Below, piece by piece: positions 7,785-15,748 of a DNA stretch of 64,000 nucleotides. The DNA is from Hyphomicrobium_A sp963745205. Its GTDB lineage: Bacteria > Pseudomonadota > Alphaproteobacteria > Rhizobiales > Hyphomicrobiaceae. The stretch lies in assembly GCA_963745205.1 (NCBI GenBank), contig CAVUWX010000004.1:160007-224006 (forward strand), written 5' to 3'. Position numbers and translations under genes: made by a program. The notes beneath the pieces are model-generated. The model worked only from the letters and a program-made list of their open reading frames with translations. It was not told the DNA's origin and searched no databases. Within the stretch, counting starts at the first letter, position 1, and each line of letters opens with the position of its first letter.

Positions 7785-8609
7785 ATGGCCAACTTCCCCA
7801 CCCACATTCTCGTCGGCACCATCGTCTCGGGCAGTCTCGCGACGCTCACCCTTGCCGCCGACGTCATCGCTCCCGAAAACCTCGTGGCCGTGACGCTTGC
7901 GGGCTGCGTGGGCTCGGTCCTGCCCGACATCGATTTGAAGGACTCGCGCCCGAGCAAGGCTCTCTTTGCGGGGCTTGCGATCTTCTTCTCGTTCGCGCTG
8001 CTTTTCCACTTCGCGCAGCACCTGTCGATCCTCGAGATGTGGGCCATGTGGCTCGGCACGCTGCTGTTCGTGCTCTTTGGGTTGCAGAAGGTGTTTCACA
8101 AGTACTCGGTGCACCGAGGCGTATGGCACTCGATCACGGCGGCACTCGTCTGCTCGTTTGCGACCGCCATCTTCTTCTACTACGTGCTCGGGCGCCCCGA
8201 CGGCGTGGCCTGGCTCGCGGCCGGTTTCATGTTTATCGGCTACCTGACCCACCTCACCCTCGACGAGATCTATTCCGTGGACGTGCTCGGTGCCTACATC
8301 AAGAAGTCGTTCGGCACGGCCTTGAAGCTCATCGATAACCGCTACAAGATTGCGTCGACCGCGATGCTGGCCGCGGGTGCGGCACTCTTGCTCATCGTGC
8401 CGCCCATGAAGACCTTCGTCGACGGGATGTCCTCGCGCAGCATGTGGGCCGGGCTGCACCAGCGTCTGCTCCCCGACCGCAGATGGTACGACGTCATCAT
8501 CGAGCGCGGCAGGTTCGCGGCCGTGCCCGTCGAGGCTCCGCCGGCGACCGGCTCGCTGCCCGCGTCCCCGAACGCGCCGGCAGCAATCCCCGCACAACCG
8601 GCGCCGTGA
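7785..8609 (+). CDS. YdjM-type membrane-bound putative metal-dependent hydrolase
   Basis: A 274-residue integral membrane protein. It starts MANFPTHILVG, with Asp motifs (SVLPDIDLKDS, about residue 45) and a HRGVWHS motif (about residue 112) characteristic of the LexA-binding/YdjM (DUF457) family. About five to six hydrophobic helices are visible between residues 10 and 210. A Pro/Ala-rich tail covers the last 25 residues. The start at 7785 agrees with the family N-terminus; the open frame upstream overlaps the divergently read CDF gene. The reaction is unknown. Confidence 0.8.
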   Translation: MANFPTHILVGTIVSGSLATLTLAADVIAPENLVAVTLAGCVGSVLPDIDLKDSRPSKALFAGLAIFFSFALLFHFAQHLSILEMWAMWLGTLLFVLFGLQKVFHKYSVHRGVWHSITAALVCSFATAIFFYYVLGRPDGVAWLAAGFMFIGYLTHLTLDEIYSVDVLGAYIKKSFGTALKLIDNRYKIASTAMLAAGAALLLIVPPMKTFVDGMSSRSMWAGLHQRLLPDRRWYDVIIERGRFAAVPVEAPPATGSLPASPNAPAAIPAQPAP

Positions 8610-8654
8610 TAGGTTGAGCGTCGGCGCTTTTCCGCGAGATAGCGGTTCAGGCGG

Positions 8655-9275
8655 TCATCCGCTGCGGCGGTGCTCGAGCCCGGCGATGTAGGTGGCGACG
8701 AGCTCGTCGACGAGCGATGCGCTGGCGTGGCCCGTGACCGGCGCGAGCTTCTGGGCGGTCGAGAGCGACGTCATCCCGTGCACGCTCGCCCACAGGGTGC
8801 GGGCCGCGCGCCGCTTGGCACCGGGATCGGCACCGTCGAGCAGCGGAGCTAGCGCTTGCTCGAGCGGCACGAGCAGGCCCTCGAGCTTGGTCTGGTACCA
8901 GAGTGGCACGTCCTGCCCGGCCGGCATCCTGTGCTCGATCAGCAGGTTCCAGAGCTTGGGCCGCTCCTGCGTGAACGCGACGTAAGTTTCCGCGAGCCTG
9001 CGCACGCGCTGCGCGGGCGTGCCGGATGCGTCCGTCTGGGCAAGCCGCTCGGTCAGTTGGTCGAGGAGGCGGGCCTCGATTGTGAGCAAGAGGTCATCGA
9101 GGTTCTCGAACACGTTGTAGAGAGTTCCGGGAGAATAGCCGATGCGCTTGGCTATCTCGCGCGCCGACAGGCCCGCCAGGCCGTCGCGCTCGACGATATC
9201 GGTTGCCGCCTGGATGATCAGCTCCCGCAGCTCATCGGCGGTATGGATCGAGCGTCGGCCCATGTGCGTGCGCAC
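8655..9275 (-). CDS. TetR/AcrR family transcriptional regulator
   Basis: A 206-residue repressor-type protein. The DNA-binding domain spans about residues 12-60, with the helix-turn-helix GLSAREIAKRIGYSPGTLYNVF. The ligand domain (about 75-200) contains the conserved ERPKLWNLLIEHRMP segment typical of a TetR subgroup with a WHG C-terminal domain. A second possible start lies four codons in (MGRRSIHTA). It stands alone between the YdjM-type gene, with which it is convergent, and the pilus block; its target is not visible. Confidence 0.9.
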   Translation of the reverse strand: MRTHMGRRSIHTADELRELIIQAATDIVERDGLAGLSAREIAKRIGYSPGTLYNVFENLDDLLLTIEARLLDQLTERLAQTDASGTPAQRVRRLAETYVAFTQERPKLWNLLIEHRMPAGQDVPLWYQTKLEGLLVPLEQALAPLLDGADPGAKRRAARTLWASVHGMTSLSTAQKLAPVTGHASASLVDELVATYIAGLEHRRSG

Positions 9276-9424
9276 CCCAAGCTAGCTCGTTTGACCACGG
9301 ACGGTCAGACAATAGGACGAGGACGAACGTGTGGCAAAGCCATCGCGAATGTTGCCGCGGGGAAAACCGTCTTGGCCAATGCGACGTAACGCGGCGCGGG
9401 CTGCGAGGCGGATATTGAATTCGA

Positions 9425-10048
9425 TCAGCAACTCAGGGAGCTGCAATTGTCGCCCTTGACGTAGTCCACGCAGCTGTTGCGCGGGCTATGGTAGGACTTG
9501 TCCGCCCAGTTGACGTTGCCCGACAGTCCAGGAATTACGTTGGTGAAAAGCGGTTTGAAGAGGAAGCTCGATTCAACCACGATCGTGCTACCGCCCTTGG
9601 CAAGCATGCCCGACGGCAGAGCATAGGTTGAGCACTTCGAGGGCACGGTCTTGCCGTTGTAGGAATACGACCAGACAACGCGCGTGTCGGCGGCGTTGGT
9701 AGGCGAGGCCTGGACCGAAATAATGCCGAGCGCAAGCGATGAGGAATCGTAGGGCTGCATCAGCTGCTTGACCGACAGCATCATGGCGTCGAGGTTGGTC
9801 TTGGCGTCGGATGAGCTGGTGCCAAGGTATGGCTCGCGGGCAACGAGGTCGCCCGTCGTTTCGGTCGCCATCGTGAACACACGGTCCATGTTGATGGCGC
9901 GGCCGAGCTCTATGGTCCCGAGCAGCATCAAGGTCAGCAGCGGCGCCAGGAACGCGAACTCGACGGCTGCGCTGCCGCGCTTGTCGCGCGCGAGGCGGCG
10001 CGGCGAACGTGCGCGTGCCGGATGACGTTGGAGAGCGCTGATACGCAT
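9425..10048 (-). CDS. TadE-like pilus assembly protein (second copy)
   Basis: A 207-residue pseudopilin-like protein of Flp pilus assembly. The TadE signature is SAAVEFAFLAPLLTLMLLGTIELGR at about residues 26-50, split between a prepilin-type cleavage context and a single transmembrane helix. The rest is periplasmic with several cysteines near the C-terminus (NSCVDYVKGDNCSSLSC). The ATG at 10048 gives a normal basic N-terminus; the frame stays open upstream into the first tadE-like gene. The three minus-strand pilus genes here diverge from the pilins and the cpa operon. Confidence 0.85.
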   Translation of the reverse strand: MRISALQRHPARARSPRRLARDKRGSAAVEFAFLAPLLTLMLLGTIELGRAINMDRVFTMATETTGDLVAREPYLGTSSSDAKTNLDAMMLSVKQLMQPYDSSSLALGIISVQASPTNAADTRVVWSYSYNGKTVPSKCSTYALPSGMLAKGGSTIVVESSFLFKPLFTNVIPGLSGNVNWADKSYHSPRNSCVDYVKGDNCSSLSC

Positions 10049-10670
10049 GGCGGAGACTCTGGCAGAGATCGGGATTCGGCTCCGTGCGAAACGCCGTCGC
10101 GGCCTGCACAATCGCCGACCCGCTGCCGTCGGAATTCTTGCCGAGCTTCAGGAAGGAGAAGGTTTGCGCGAGATCCCACTGGTAGCAAAGCGTGACCAGA
10201 ACGACCTCGCTGGCGCCGCCGGTATACGTCGAAACCGGGTCGGTCGCCGCGCCCGTCGAGCCGACCATGTTGTTATTGGAGTCGACGCAAGACTGTGGAG
10301 CTATACTGCTCCATTGGTCGCCGGACTGGATGAGGACGCTCAGCTTGTTGCAGTTTATGTAGCTGCCGGCCGCGTTGCAGACGAGGTTCTTGAACTGGCT
10401 GACGGTGAGCGCGCCTTTTTGCGCCTGCCCCGTGCGGATCTGCCGGGCCGCGGCTTCGACGCCGTACTCGAGCGAGCTCATGGTGAAGAAGTAGAGGCCA
10501 ACGCCCAGCAGCCCGAGCACGAAGAGGAAGAATGGCGTCGCGACGATCGCGAACTCCACGGCCGTCGCTCCGCGCTCGTCCTTAGCCCAACTCGGCACCG
10601 TCAGGCGCCGCGGAGGCCCAGGTTGCTTCAGGAGTTGTTTCAGGACTTTGGGGGGCATACGCATACGCAA
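9588..10670 (-). CDS. tadE: TadE-like pilus assembly protein, frame runs into the next gene
   Basis: The first about 200 residues are a normal TadE protein: basic leader, GATAVEFAIVATPFFLFVLGLLG helix at about residues 34-56, EAAARQIRTGQ, and a family-typical ending AATAFRTEP at about 10060. Homologues normally stop within a few codons of that point. Here the frame continues, out of phase through the second tadE-like gene, to a TGA at 9588, adding about 160 Arg/His/Pro-rich residues that look like nonsense. A lost stop codon or an indel near 10050-10065 is likely. The real gene is probably about 10050-10670. An inverted repeat lies upstream at 10774-10787. Confidence 0.72.
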   Translation of the reverse strand: MRMRMPPKVLKQLLKQPGPPRRLTVPSWAKDERGATAVEFAIVATPFFLFVLGLLGVGLYFFTMSSLEYGVEAAARQIRTGQAQKGALTVSQFKNLVCNAAGSYINCNKLSVLIQSGDQWSSIAPQSCVDSNNNMVGSTGAATDPVSTYTGGASEVVLVTLCYQWDLAQTFSFLKLGKNSDGSGSAIVQAATAFRTEPNPDLCQSLRHAYQRSPTSSGTRTFAAPPRARQARQRSRRVRVPGAAADLDAARDHRARPRHQHGPCVHDGDRNDGRPRCPRAIPWHQLIRRQDQPRRHDAVGQAADAALRFLIACARHYFGPGLAYQRRRHARCLVVFLQRQDRALEVLNLCSAVGHACQGR

Positions 10671-10773
10671 CTTGCCACGCCGGCTTCACTCTATTTGCCG
10701 GTGTGAACATAGCTTTACGTCTATGAATTATGCATTGCCCAAGCCGCAATTGAGCAATTTCGGTGAACAAACC

Positions 10774-10787
10774 CTTAAACTTTTAAG
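10774..10787. promoter_or_regulatory. Perfect short inverted repeat upstream of tadE
   Basis: CTTAAA-CT-TTTAAG is a perfect 6-base inverted repeat in the A/T-rich spacer between tadE and the secretin-N-like gene, about 105 bases before the tadE start. It could be an operator or part of a promoter. It is short enough to arise by chance. Confidence 0.3.
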
Positions 10788-10835
10788 ACAATCCGCGGCG
10801 CCCGCAAATGTCCCCGGCAAGCCGCATCGGGGACA

Positions 10836-11366
10836 TCATTGGGTCGGGGCCTGATTGCTGCGATCGATATTGTTTGCCGAACTACTGGACTTGATCTGCG
10901 CGCTCTTGGCGATGGTATCGAAGTACTCTAACCCGTCGCCCACGGTGATGGTCGGCCTACAGTCCGGCGTGCACGTATAGGACTCTCGCTTCGCGCCCTT
11001 GTAGAGGCTCAAGGTGCGCAAGTCGTCGTGATCGACGACGACGCGCTGATCCTGGATCACGTTGCGCTGCGCATCGAGCGCGATGATGTTGGTCACGCCG
11101 AACGACTTGCCGGTAACGACCAAAAGGTTGCCGCCCTGGATCGCCACGTCGGCGATCGATGGGTTGCCGATGATCACCTCGGTGGCGGCACGCGGCAGGC
11201 GCAGCAGTTGGGACTGGTCGTAGCGGACCATCAGGTCGGCCGCATGCGCCTCGCCCGTTGCTATGACCGGTCCCAGTGTGGCAACAGCCAGAGTGACGCA
11301 AGCCAGCGTTAGAGTCGCGACGGGTGCGGTCGCTCTGGTCGATCGTCTGGGTTGGAGCTTGGACAT
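10836..11366 (-). CDS. Pilus-formation protein N-terminal domain (secretin-N-like) protein
   Basis: A 176-residue exported protein. After a long leader and signal peptide (cleavage about residue 43, AHAADLMV), it contains the N-terminal domain found in CpaC/RcpA secretins: LLRLPRAATEVIIGNPSIADVAIQGGNLLVVTGKSFGVTNIIALD. No secretin channel domain follows; the C-terminal 60 residues hold two cysteines (YTCTPDC) and a Ser/Asn-rich tail. Such stand-alone proteins accompany tad loci and may help assemble the outer-membrane channel. It is divergent from the first pilin gene. Confidence 0.82.
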   Translation of the reverse strand: MSKLQPRRSTRATAPVATLTLACVTLAVATLGPVIATGEAHAADLMVRYDQSQLLRLPRAATEVIIGNPSIADVAIQGGNLLVVTGKSFGVTNIIALDAQRNVIQDQRVVVDHDDLRTLSLYKGAKRESYTCTPDCRPTITVGDGLEYFDTIAKSAQIKSSSSANNIDRSNQAPTQ

Positions 11367-11440
11367 TGATGGAAGCCTCTGGGGGCATTACCTCAGGAAA
11401 TGGTGAAGGAAGGGAAAATACCGATATTAGCCCGCATTTG

Positions 11441-11455
11441 TTGTGATATTCACAA
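11441..11455. promoter_or_regulatory. Inverted repeat TTGTGA-TAT-TCACAA in the divergent pilus promoter region
   Basis: A perfect 6-base inverted repeat with a 3-base spacer lies in A/T-rich DNA between the secretin-N-like gene (start 11366) and the first pilin (start 11578). The half-sites look like CRP/FNR TGTGA boxes, but the spacing is 3 rather than 6, so it is not a standard CRP site. It is a candidate operator for one or both genes. Confidence 0.4.
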
Positions 11456-11577
11456 TATTTACCGCTGATTAATAGGAATGGCGCCGAACCCGACAGGCAG
11501 CGCGGTTGGTGCTGTAGGAAGTTTCCGCAACTGCAGCCTTAAACGTGGGGAGGACGTGGGAGACGGAGACTGAAATC

Positions 11578-11745
11578 ATGAAGGCCTTCCTCATCCGCTT
11601 CGCGGAGGACGGTTCCGGCGTCACGGCCATTGAGTATGGGCTCATTGCTGCAATTGTGGGCCTCAGCATTATCGTTGGCCTCATGACTCTGAGCGATGGC
11701 CTGAACACGCTATTTGGCAACGTCGCGACGAACCTCGGTAAATAA
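11578..11745 (+). CDS. flp: Flp/Fap-type pilin, copy 1
   Basis: A 55-residue class IVb prepilin. A short charged leader (MKAFLIRFAEDGSG) is followed by the processing site G-VTAIEYGLIAAIV, where the Glu and Tyr are the Flp hallmarks, and one hydrophobic helix. After cleavage by the CpaA/TadV peptidase the mature protein polymerises into the adhesive Flp pilus. The ATG at 11578 is preferred because it gives the same leader length as the second pilin at 12244. The two pilins are clear paralogues, identical through VTAIEYGLIAAIVG. Confidence 0.93.
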   Translation: MKAFLIRFAEDGSGVTAIEYGLIAAIVGLSIIVGLMTLSDGLNTLFGNVATNLGK

Positions 11746-12243
11746 GCCCACTGACGGACGCAGTAATGGACGCTTTGATCACCGCGAGCCGGCGTTTGTC
11801 CCGCTTTGGCGTTTCGCCTGGGCAGTCGCTCGCCTACGCTAGGTCTTTGGTGAGCTCTTGCGGCTGAGACGGCCACGCCTGACGGCGGCACGATACATTA
11901 ATTCCAAAGAGCCGTGGCGTCATTGCAAGCATTGCACCGCGATTCCCGTTGCAGTCAATTACCGCCGGGCCCAACGGCTCTCTAGAATACTTCTTCAGAA
12001 CGCCGATTTATATTCTGTCGCCACGCGTAATCTTGGGACTTGATGCCAAAGGCGTAATTTGATCGAATTTAATCGGCGCGATTAACAGATCGTTTAGACG
12101 TATTTACGATGATATTCGAGACTTTTACCTAGATTTAATATGTCCTGGCACAAAGTGCCGCTCAGTTCGGAAGCGAGGAATCCAATCCTCTACCGAGCAC
12201 ACACGAAAAGTGTGGTTCGAACCAGAACTGGGAGAGTGTTGTC
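11746..12243. other. A/T-rich spacer between the two pilin genes
   Basis: This 498-base stretch has no convincing gene. The right half (about 11990-12150) is much richer in A/T than its surroundings and contains a perfect inverted repeat at 12069-12085 and a small GGCAC-AAA-GTGCC repeat at 12147-12159. It probably carries the promoter and control sites of the second pilin and the cpa operon. Confidence 0.5.
12069..12085. promoter_or_regulatory. Perfect 17-base inverted repeat upstream of pilin 2
   Basis: TTAATCG-GCG-CGATTAA is a perfect 7-base inverted repeat centred about 165 bases before the pilin 2 start, within the A/T-rich spacer. Its TTAA ends recall CtrA boxes (TTAA-N7-TTAA), but the spacing here is 9. 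It is a good candidate for a dimeric regulator site. Confidence 0.45.
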
Positions 12244-12411
12244 ATGAAGACTGTTATCACCCGCTTTGTGAAGGACGAGTCCGGTGTGACCGCCATCGAG
12301 TATGGCCTCATTGCGGCCATCGTCGGTGTCGGCATCATCGTTGGCCTGAGCAACTTGAAGACGGGCCTGAACACCCTGTTCAACAACGTCAATACCAACC
12401 TGACGAAGTAA
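12244..12411 (+). CDS. flp: Flp/Fap-type pilin, copy 2
   Basis: A 55-residue class IVb prepilin beginning MKTVITRFVKDESG, with the processing site before VTAIEYGLIAAIVGVGIIVGL. It matches pilin 1 in length, leader, cleavage site and the C-terminal pattern GLNTLF-NV-TNL-K, so the two arose by duplication. A GGGAG-like ribosome-binding sequence lies at 12230-12235. Two hairpins follow the stop codon, before cpaA, which could lower read-through from pilin into the assembly genes. Confidence 0.95.
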   Translation: MKTVITRFVKDESGVTAIEYGLIAAIVGVGIIVGLSNLKTGLNTLFNNVNTNLTK

Positions 12412-12430
12412 CCGGCCGCGACCGCTCGAT

Positions 12431-12490
12431 CGAGCCATTCGGTTGCCGCCAATGGCTCGGTTGCCACCTGGCGCTTTCAGCGCCGGGTGG
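12431..12490 (+). terminator. Tandem hairpins between pilin 2 and cpaA (partial terminator or attenuator)
   Basis: The first hairpin pairs CGAGCCATT (12431-12439) with AATGGCTCG (12451-12459), a perfect 9-base stem. The second pairs CCACCTGGCGCT (12464-12475) with AGCGCCGGGTGG (12479-12490), 12 pairs including one G-T, with a 3-base loop, followed by CGTTTCGTC. The T run is weak, so partial termination or mRNA stabilisation of the abundant pilin transcript is more likely than full termination. Confidence 0.6.
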
Positions 12491-12534
12491 CGTTTCGTCA
12501 ATGCTCAACTCGCCGGGGCCGCGGAGCTCAACAG

Positions 12535-13035
12535 GTGTTCGAGTATTCGCTCGTCTTCGTATTTCCGTTCGCGATGGCCTTCGCCGCCGCAACGGACGTG
12601 TTGACGATGACCATACCCAATCGCCTGACGATCGGTCTGTGCGTGGCCTTTTTCGTGCTGGCCCCCGTGGCCGGCCTCGGCTGGCAGGACGTTTTGAGTC
12701 ACATGGGGGCCGGCTCCGCCATGCTTCTGGCCGGGATGCTTCTATTCGCGCTGGGCTGGCTCGGGGGTGGCGACGGCAAGCTACTCGCCGTTGCCTCGCT
12801 CTGGCTCGGGTTCGACCAGCTCGTGATGTTCCTCGCCTACGTCGCCGCGATCGGAGGCGCCTTGGCAGTGGCGATCCTCGCCTACCGCAGCGCGCCGGTG
12901 GGCGCTCTGCCTTTGCCCGGCTGGGCGGCGCGCCTGCACACCAAGGGCGAAGGCATGCCTTATGGCGTGGCCATCGCCGCGGGTGCACTCGTCGTTTACC
13001 CGGCGACCAGTTGGTTTGCGGCCTTTACCGGCTGA
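12535..13035 (+). CDS. cpaA: Prepilin peptidase CpaA/TadV
   Basis: A 166-residue integral membrane aspartic protease that removes the leader of Flp prepilins and TadE-type pseudopilins. The two catalytic Asp residues lie in FAAATDVLTMTIPNRL (about residue 19) and in GGGDGKL (about residue 81). About five transmembrane helices are visible. I chose the GTG at 12535 because it gives the family N-terminus MFEYSLVFVFPFAMAF and has a GGAG box eight bases upstream; an ATG at 12487 lies upstream in frame, inside the hairpin region. Confidence 0.93.
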   Translation: MFEYSLVFVFPFAMAFAAATDVLTMTIPNRLTIGLCVAFFVLAPVAGLGWQDVLSHMGAGSAMLLAGMLLFALGWLGGGDGKLLAVASLWLGFDQLVMFLAYVAAIGGALAVAILAYRSAPVGALPLPGWAARLHTKGEGMPYGVAIAAGALVVYPATSWFAAFTG

Positions 13036-13174
13036 AACGCCCGTGCGACGGGCACCGCCGACCCCTCTCCCAGCGTCAATCTGCGACGCCGATTAACCTC
13101 GCGTTGACGATTGTCCTGCACTGTCAGGAAGGAATCGAGAGGTCGAGTCTCGGGTTGAAAGGACCCGTTACACG

Positions 13175-13984
13175 ATGAAGCGAGCACAACTGATCGGGAT
13201 CACGATCGCCGGCGGCGCCGGGCTCGCGGCATTTTTGCTGATGCGGTCGATTACCAGCGGCCCTTCCGAGCCGACGCAGGTCGCGGTGCCTGTAAATGCA
13301 ACCGAGGTCCTCGTCGCGGCCAAGGATCTTTCCCTGGGCGATATCACCAAGCAGAGCGACTTCCGCTGGCAGACGTGGCCCGCCGATTCGGTAACGCCCA
13401 CCTTCATCACCAAGGAAGAGGGCAATGCCGGGATGAGCTCGGTGACGGGTGCGGTCGTGCGCTCGCCGATCTCGCTGGGGGAACCCATCGTCCGCCAGAA
13501 GCTCGTCAAGGCGGGCGACGGGGGTGTTCTAGCTGCCATCCTGCCGAGCGGCATGCGCGCGATCTCAACACGCATAAAGGAGGAGACGTCGGCCGGACGC
13601 CTGATCCTCCCCAACGACCACGTAGACGTCATTCTCACGCGCCGCCTGCATGGGTCATCGGGCGGGCAGGACGAGTTTGCCAGCGACACGTTATTCCACA
13701 ACATCCGCGTCCTGGCGGTCGGCCAGCAGATCGAGACTAAGGAAAACGGCAAGAAGGCAGCGGAAGGTAGCGCCAATACAGCGACGCTGGAGCTGAACCC
13801 TCGCCAGGCGGAGATGCTCGCGCAGGCCAACTCGATGGGGGAAATCAGCTTGTCGTTGCGCAGCATTGCCGACGGCGCCCCCAAGACACCGACGGCTGAT
13901 TCCGACCCCTTCAATACCGAGCACAGCAATGCGGTGCGTGTGTTCAAATACGGCGTTCCCACTCGAGCGTACGGCGTGAACTGA
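13175..13984 (+). CDS. cpaB: Flp pilus assembly protein CpaB
   Basis: A 269-residue inner-membrane-anchored periplasmic protein. Residues 6-26 form an N-terminal helix. A SAF domain (about residues 42-112) begins TEVLVAAKDLSLGDIT, followed by the RcpC/CpaB domain (about 120-245, MRAISTRIKEETSAGRLILPNDHVDVILTRR). CpaB helps build the secretin channel. A 139-base gap separates it from cpaA, and cpaC starts 41 bases after its stop. Confidence 0.95.
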   Translation: MKRAQLIGITIAGGAGLAAFLLMRSITSGPSEPTQVAVPVNATEVLVAAKDLSLGDITKQSDFRWQTWPADSVTPTFITKEEGNAGMSSVTGAVVRSPISLGEPIVRQKLVKAGDGGVLAAILPSGMRAISTRIKEETSAGRLILPNDHVDVILTRRLHGSSGGQDEFASDTLFHNIRVLAVGQQIETKENGKKAAEGSANTATLELNPRQAEMLAQANSMGEISLSLRSIADGAPKTPTADSDPFNTEHSNAVRVFKYGVPTRAYGVN

Positions 13985-14025
13985 GTGCAGTGATTCAGTT
14001 TCGGCTGTCGAAAAGGTACTCGATC

Positions 14026-15727
14026 ATGCGAACGACCCTAAAATGGGCTCGCGCCGGTATGGCCGTCGTGTTCTTCGCCGCTACGGTAACAAGCGGCACT
14101 CAGGCGGCCGACGTGAAAGGCAGATCTGATTTTCAGGTCGGCCGCGATTCCGTGCTGCGCATTCCCGCCAACGCGGCATTCCCGCTGTCGAAACGGCTCG
14201 GCCTCGGCGTCGGCCGCTCGATCGTGGTGCAGTCCCCGGTGCCGCTGAAGGACGTGATGGTCTCCGATCCCACGCGGCTCGATGCCGTGGTCCAGTCCTC
14301 CGACCGCGTGTTCCTGATCGCAAAGCAGTCTGGCCAGACCAACGCCTTCTTCTTCGACGAGTACGGTCAGCAGATCCTGACGCTAGAGGTGGCTATCGGT
14401 GCCGATCTTTCGGCGCTCGACGAATTCCTTAGCCGCATCATTCCCGGTTCCAACATTCACAGCGAGATCGCGGGCAAGGCGGTCGTGCTGACCGGTACCG
14501 TGCGCACGCCGATCGACTCCAACCGCGCGGCGCAGGTCGCCGCCCAGTTCGTCGGCGCCAACAGCGGCAGCCTAGGCTCCGTAGGTCCCAGCCAGCCGGT
14601 CAACCAGACGACCGTGAACAATGCACTATCGAATACCGCTGCCGGCGGCGCGACCAGCGCCTATGGGCAGCAGACACAGAGCGATACGTCCGCGCCTACG
14701 GGAGCGGACGATCCCTATGCCGAGAAGCCGGTGATCAACCTCTTGACGGTCGAGGGCGAGGAGCAGGTGATGCTCCGCGTGACGGTCGCCGAGGTGCAGC
14801 GCACCCTGTTGAAGCAGTTCGGCATCAACCTCGGCGCCGTCATCAACTCAGGCAATTTCTCTACGGCCGTGCTCACGGACAACAGCTTTCCTCTGACTTC
14901 GGTGTCGGGCGGTCTCGGGGCGTTAGCTAACGCCGGCGTCGCGGCTGCTGGGGCGACTATGTTCAGTAACGGTGTGGCCGGTGTTCCGTTTCCTGCGGGC
15001 CGCGGCGCTGTTGGCTTTAACAACTCGGGCGTGGCCGAGGCGTGGACGTTCGGGCCGCCAGTCGGTCTCCGGCGCATTGAAGGCTCTCGAGCGCGACGGG
15101 CTCCTGCGCACGCTGGCCGAACCGAACCTGACGGCCGTCTCGGGGGAGCCGGCGAAGTTTCTCGCGGGCGGCGAATATCCGGTGCCGGTGGTGGACAGCC
15201 TCGGCCAGGTCAGCGTCATCTACAAGGAATACGGCATCGGTCTGGCCTTCACGCCCGTCGTCATGACGGAAGGCCGCATCAGCCTCAAGATCGAGAGCGA
15301 GGTCAGCGAGCTGACCCAAGACGGCGCGGTCGTACTCAACAACATTCAGATTCCGGCCTTGAAGAAGCGGCAGGCGAACTCAACGGTCGAGCTTCCCTCG
15401 GGCGGATCGCTCGCTCTCGCCGGCCTACTCAAAGAGGACTCGCGCCAGACGATCGAGGGGTTCCCGGCTCTCAAGAACCTGCCGATCCTCGGCACGCTGT
15501 TCCGCAGCCACGAATACCAGAAGGACGAAACCGAGCTCGTCATCATCGTAACGCCGTACGTGGTACGTCCGACGTCGCGTCAGGAGCTCGCCCGTCCGAT
15601 CGACGGCCTGGGCGATCCGACCGACCGCAAGGCGAACTTCTTAGGCGAAATCAATCGTGTGTACGGCGGCACTTCCCCTCCGCCGGTCGGCGATCTCAAG
15701 GGCGACTACGGTTTCATCGTCGAATAG
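14026..15727 (+). CDS. cpaC: Outer-membrane secretin CpaC of the Flp pilus (frameshifted)
   Basis: The secretin forms the outer-membrane pore for the pilus. A signal peptide (residues 1-27, ending TQAA) is followed by the secretin N-terminal domain (VLRIPANAAFPLSKRLGLGVGRSIVV), a BON-like section, and the secretin domain with AEPNLTAVSGEPAKFLAGG and the C-terminal PILGTLFRS...ETELVIIVTPYVV. The frame breaks near residue 342: the sequence GTTCGGGCCGCC at 15049-15060 has one G too many, and removing it joins both halves into a 566-residue protein of normal family length. The rest of the gene looks intact, so a sequence error or a very recent lesion is likely. Confidence 0.9.
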
Positions 15728-15748
15728 CGCACGGGCGGGAGAGGTATC

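Noticed and set aside
11441..11455. Canonical CRP site
   Set aside because: The TGTGA/TCACA half-sites are 3 bases apart rather than 6.
12069..12085. Canonical CtrA box
   Set aside because: TTAA half-sites are 9 bases apart instead of 7, so the standard CtrA consensus is not met; kept only as an inverted repeat.
12146..12161. Sigma-54 promoter TGGCAC...GCC upstream of pilin 2
   Set aside because: The TGGCAC half is present but the -12 element does not read TTGC and the GG/GC spacing is off by one; the sequence is better described as a small inverted repeat.
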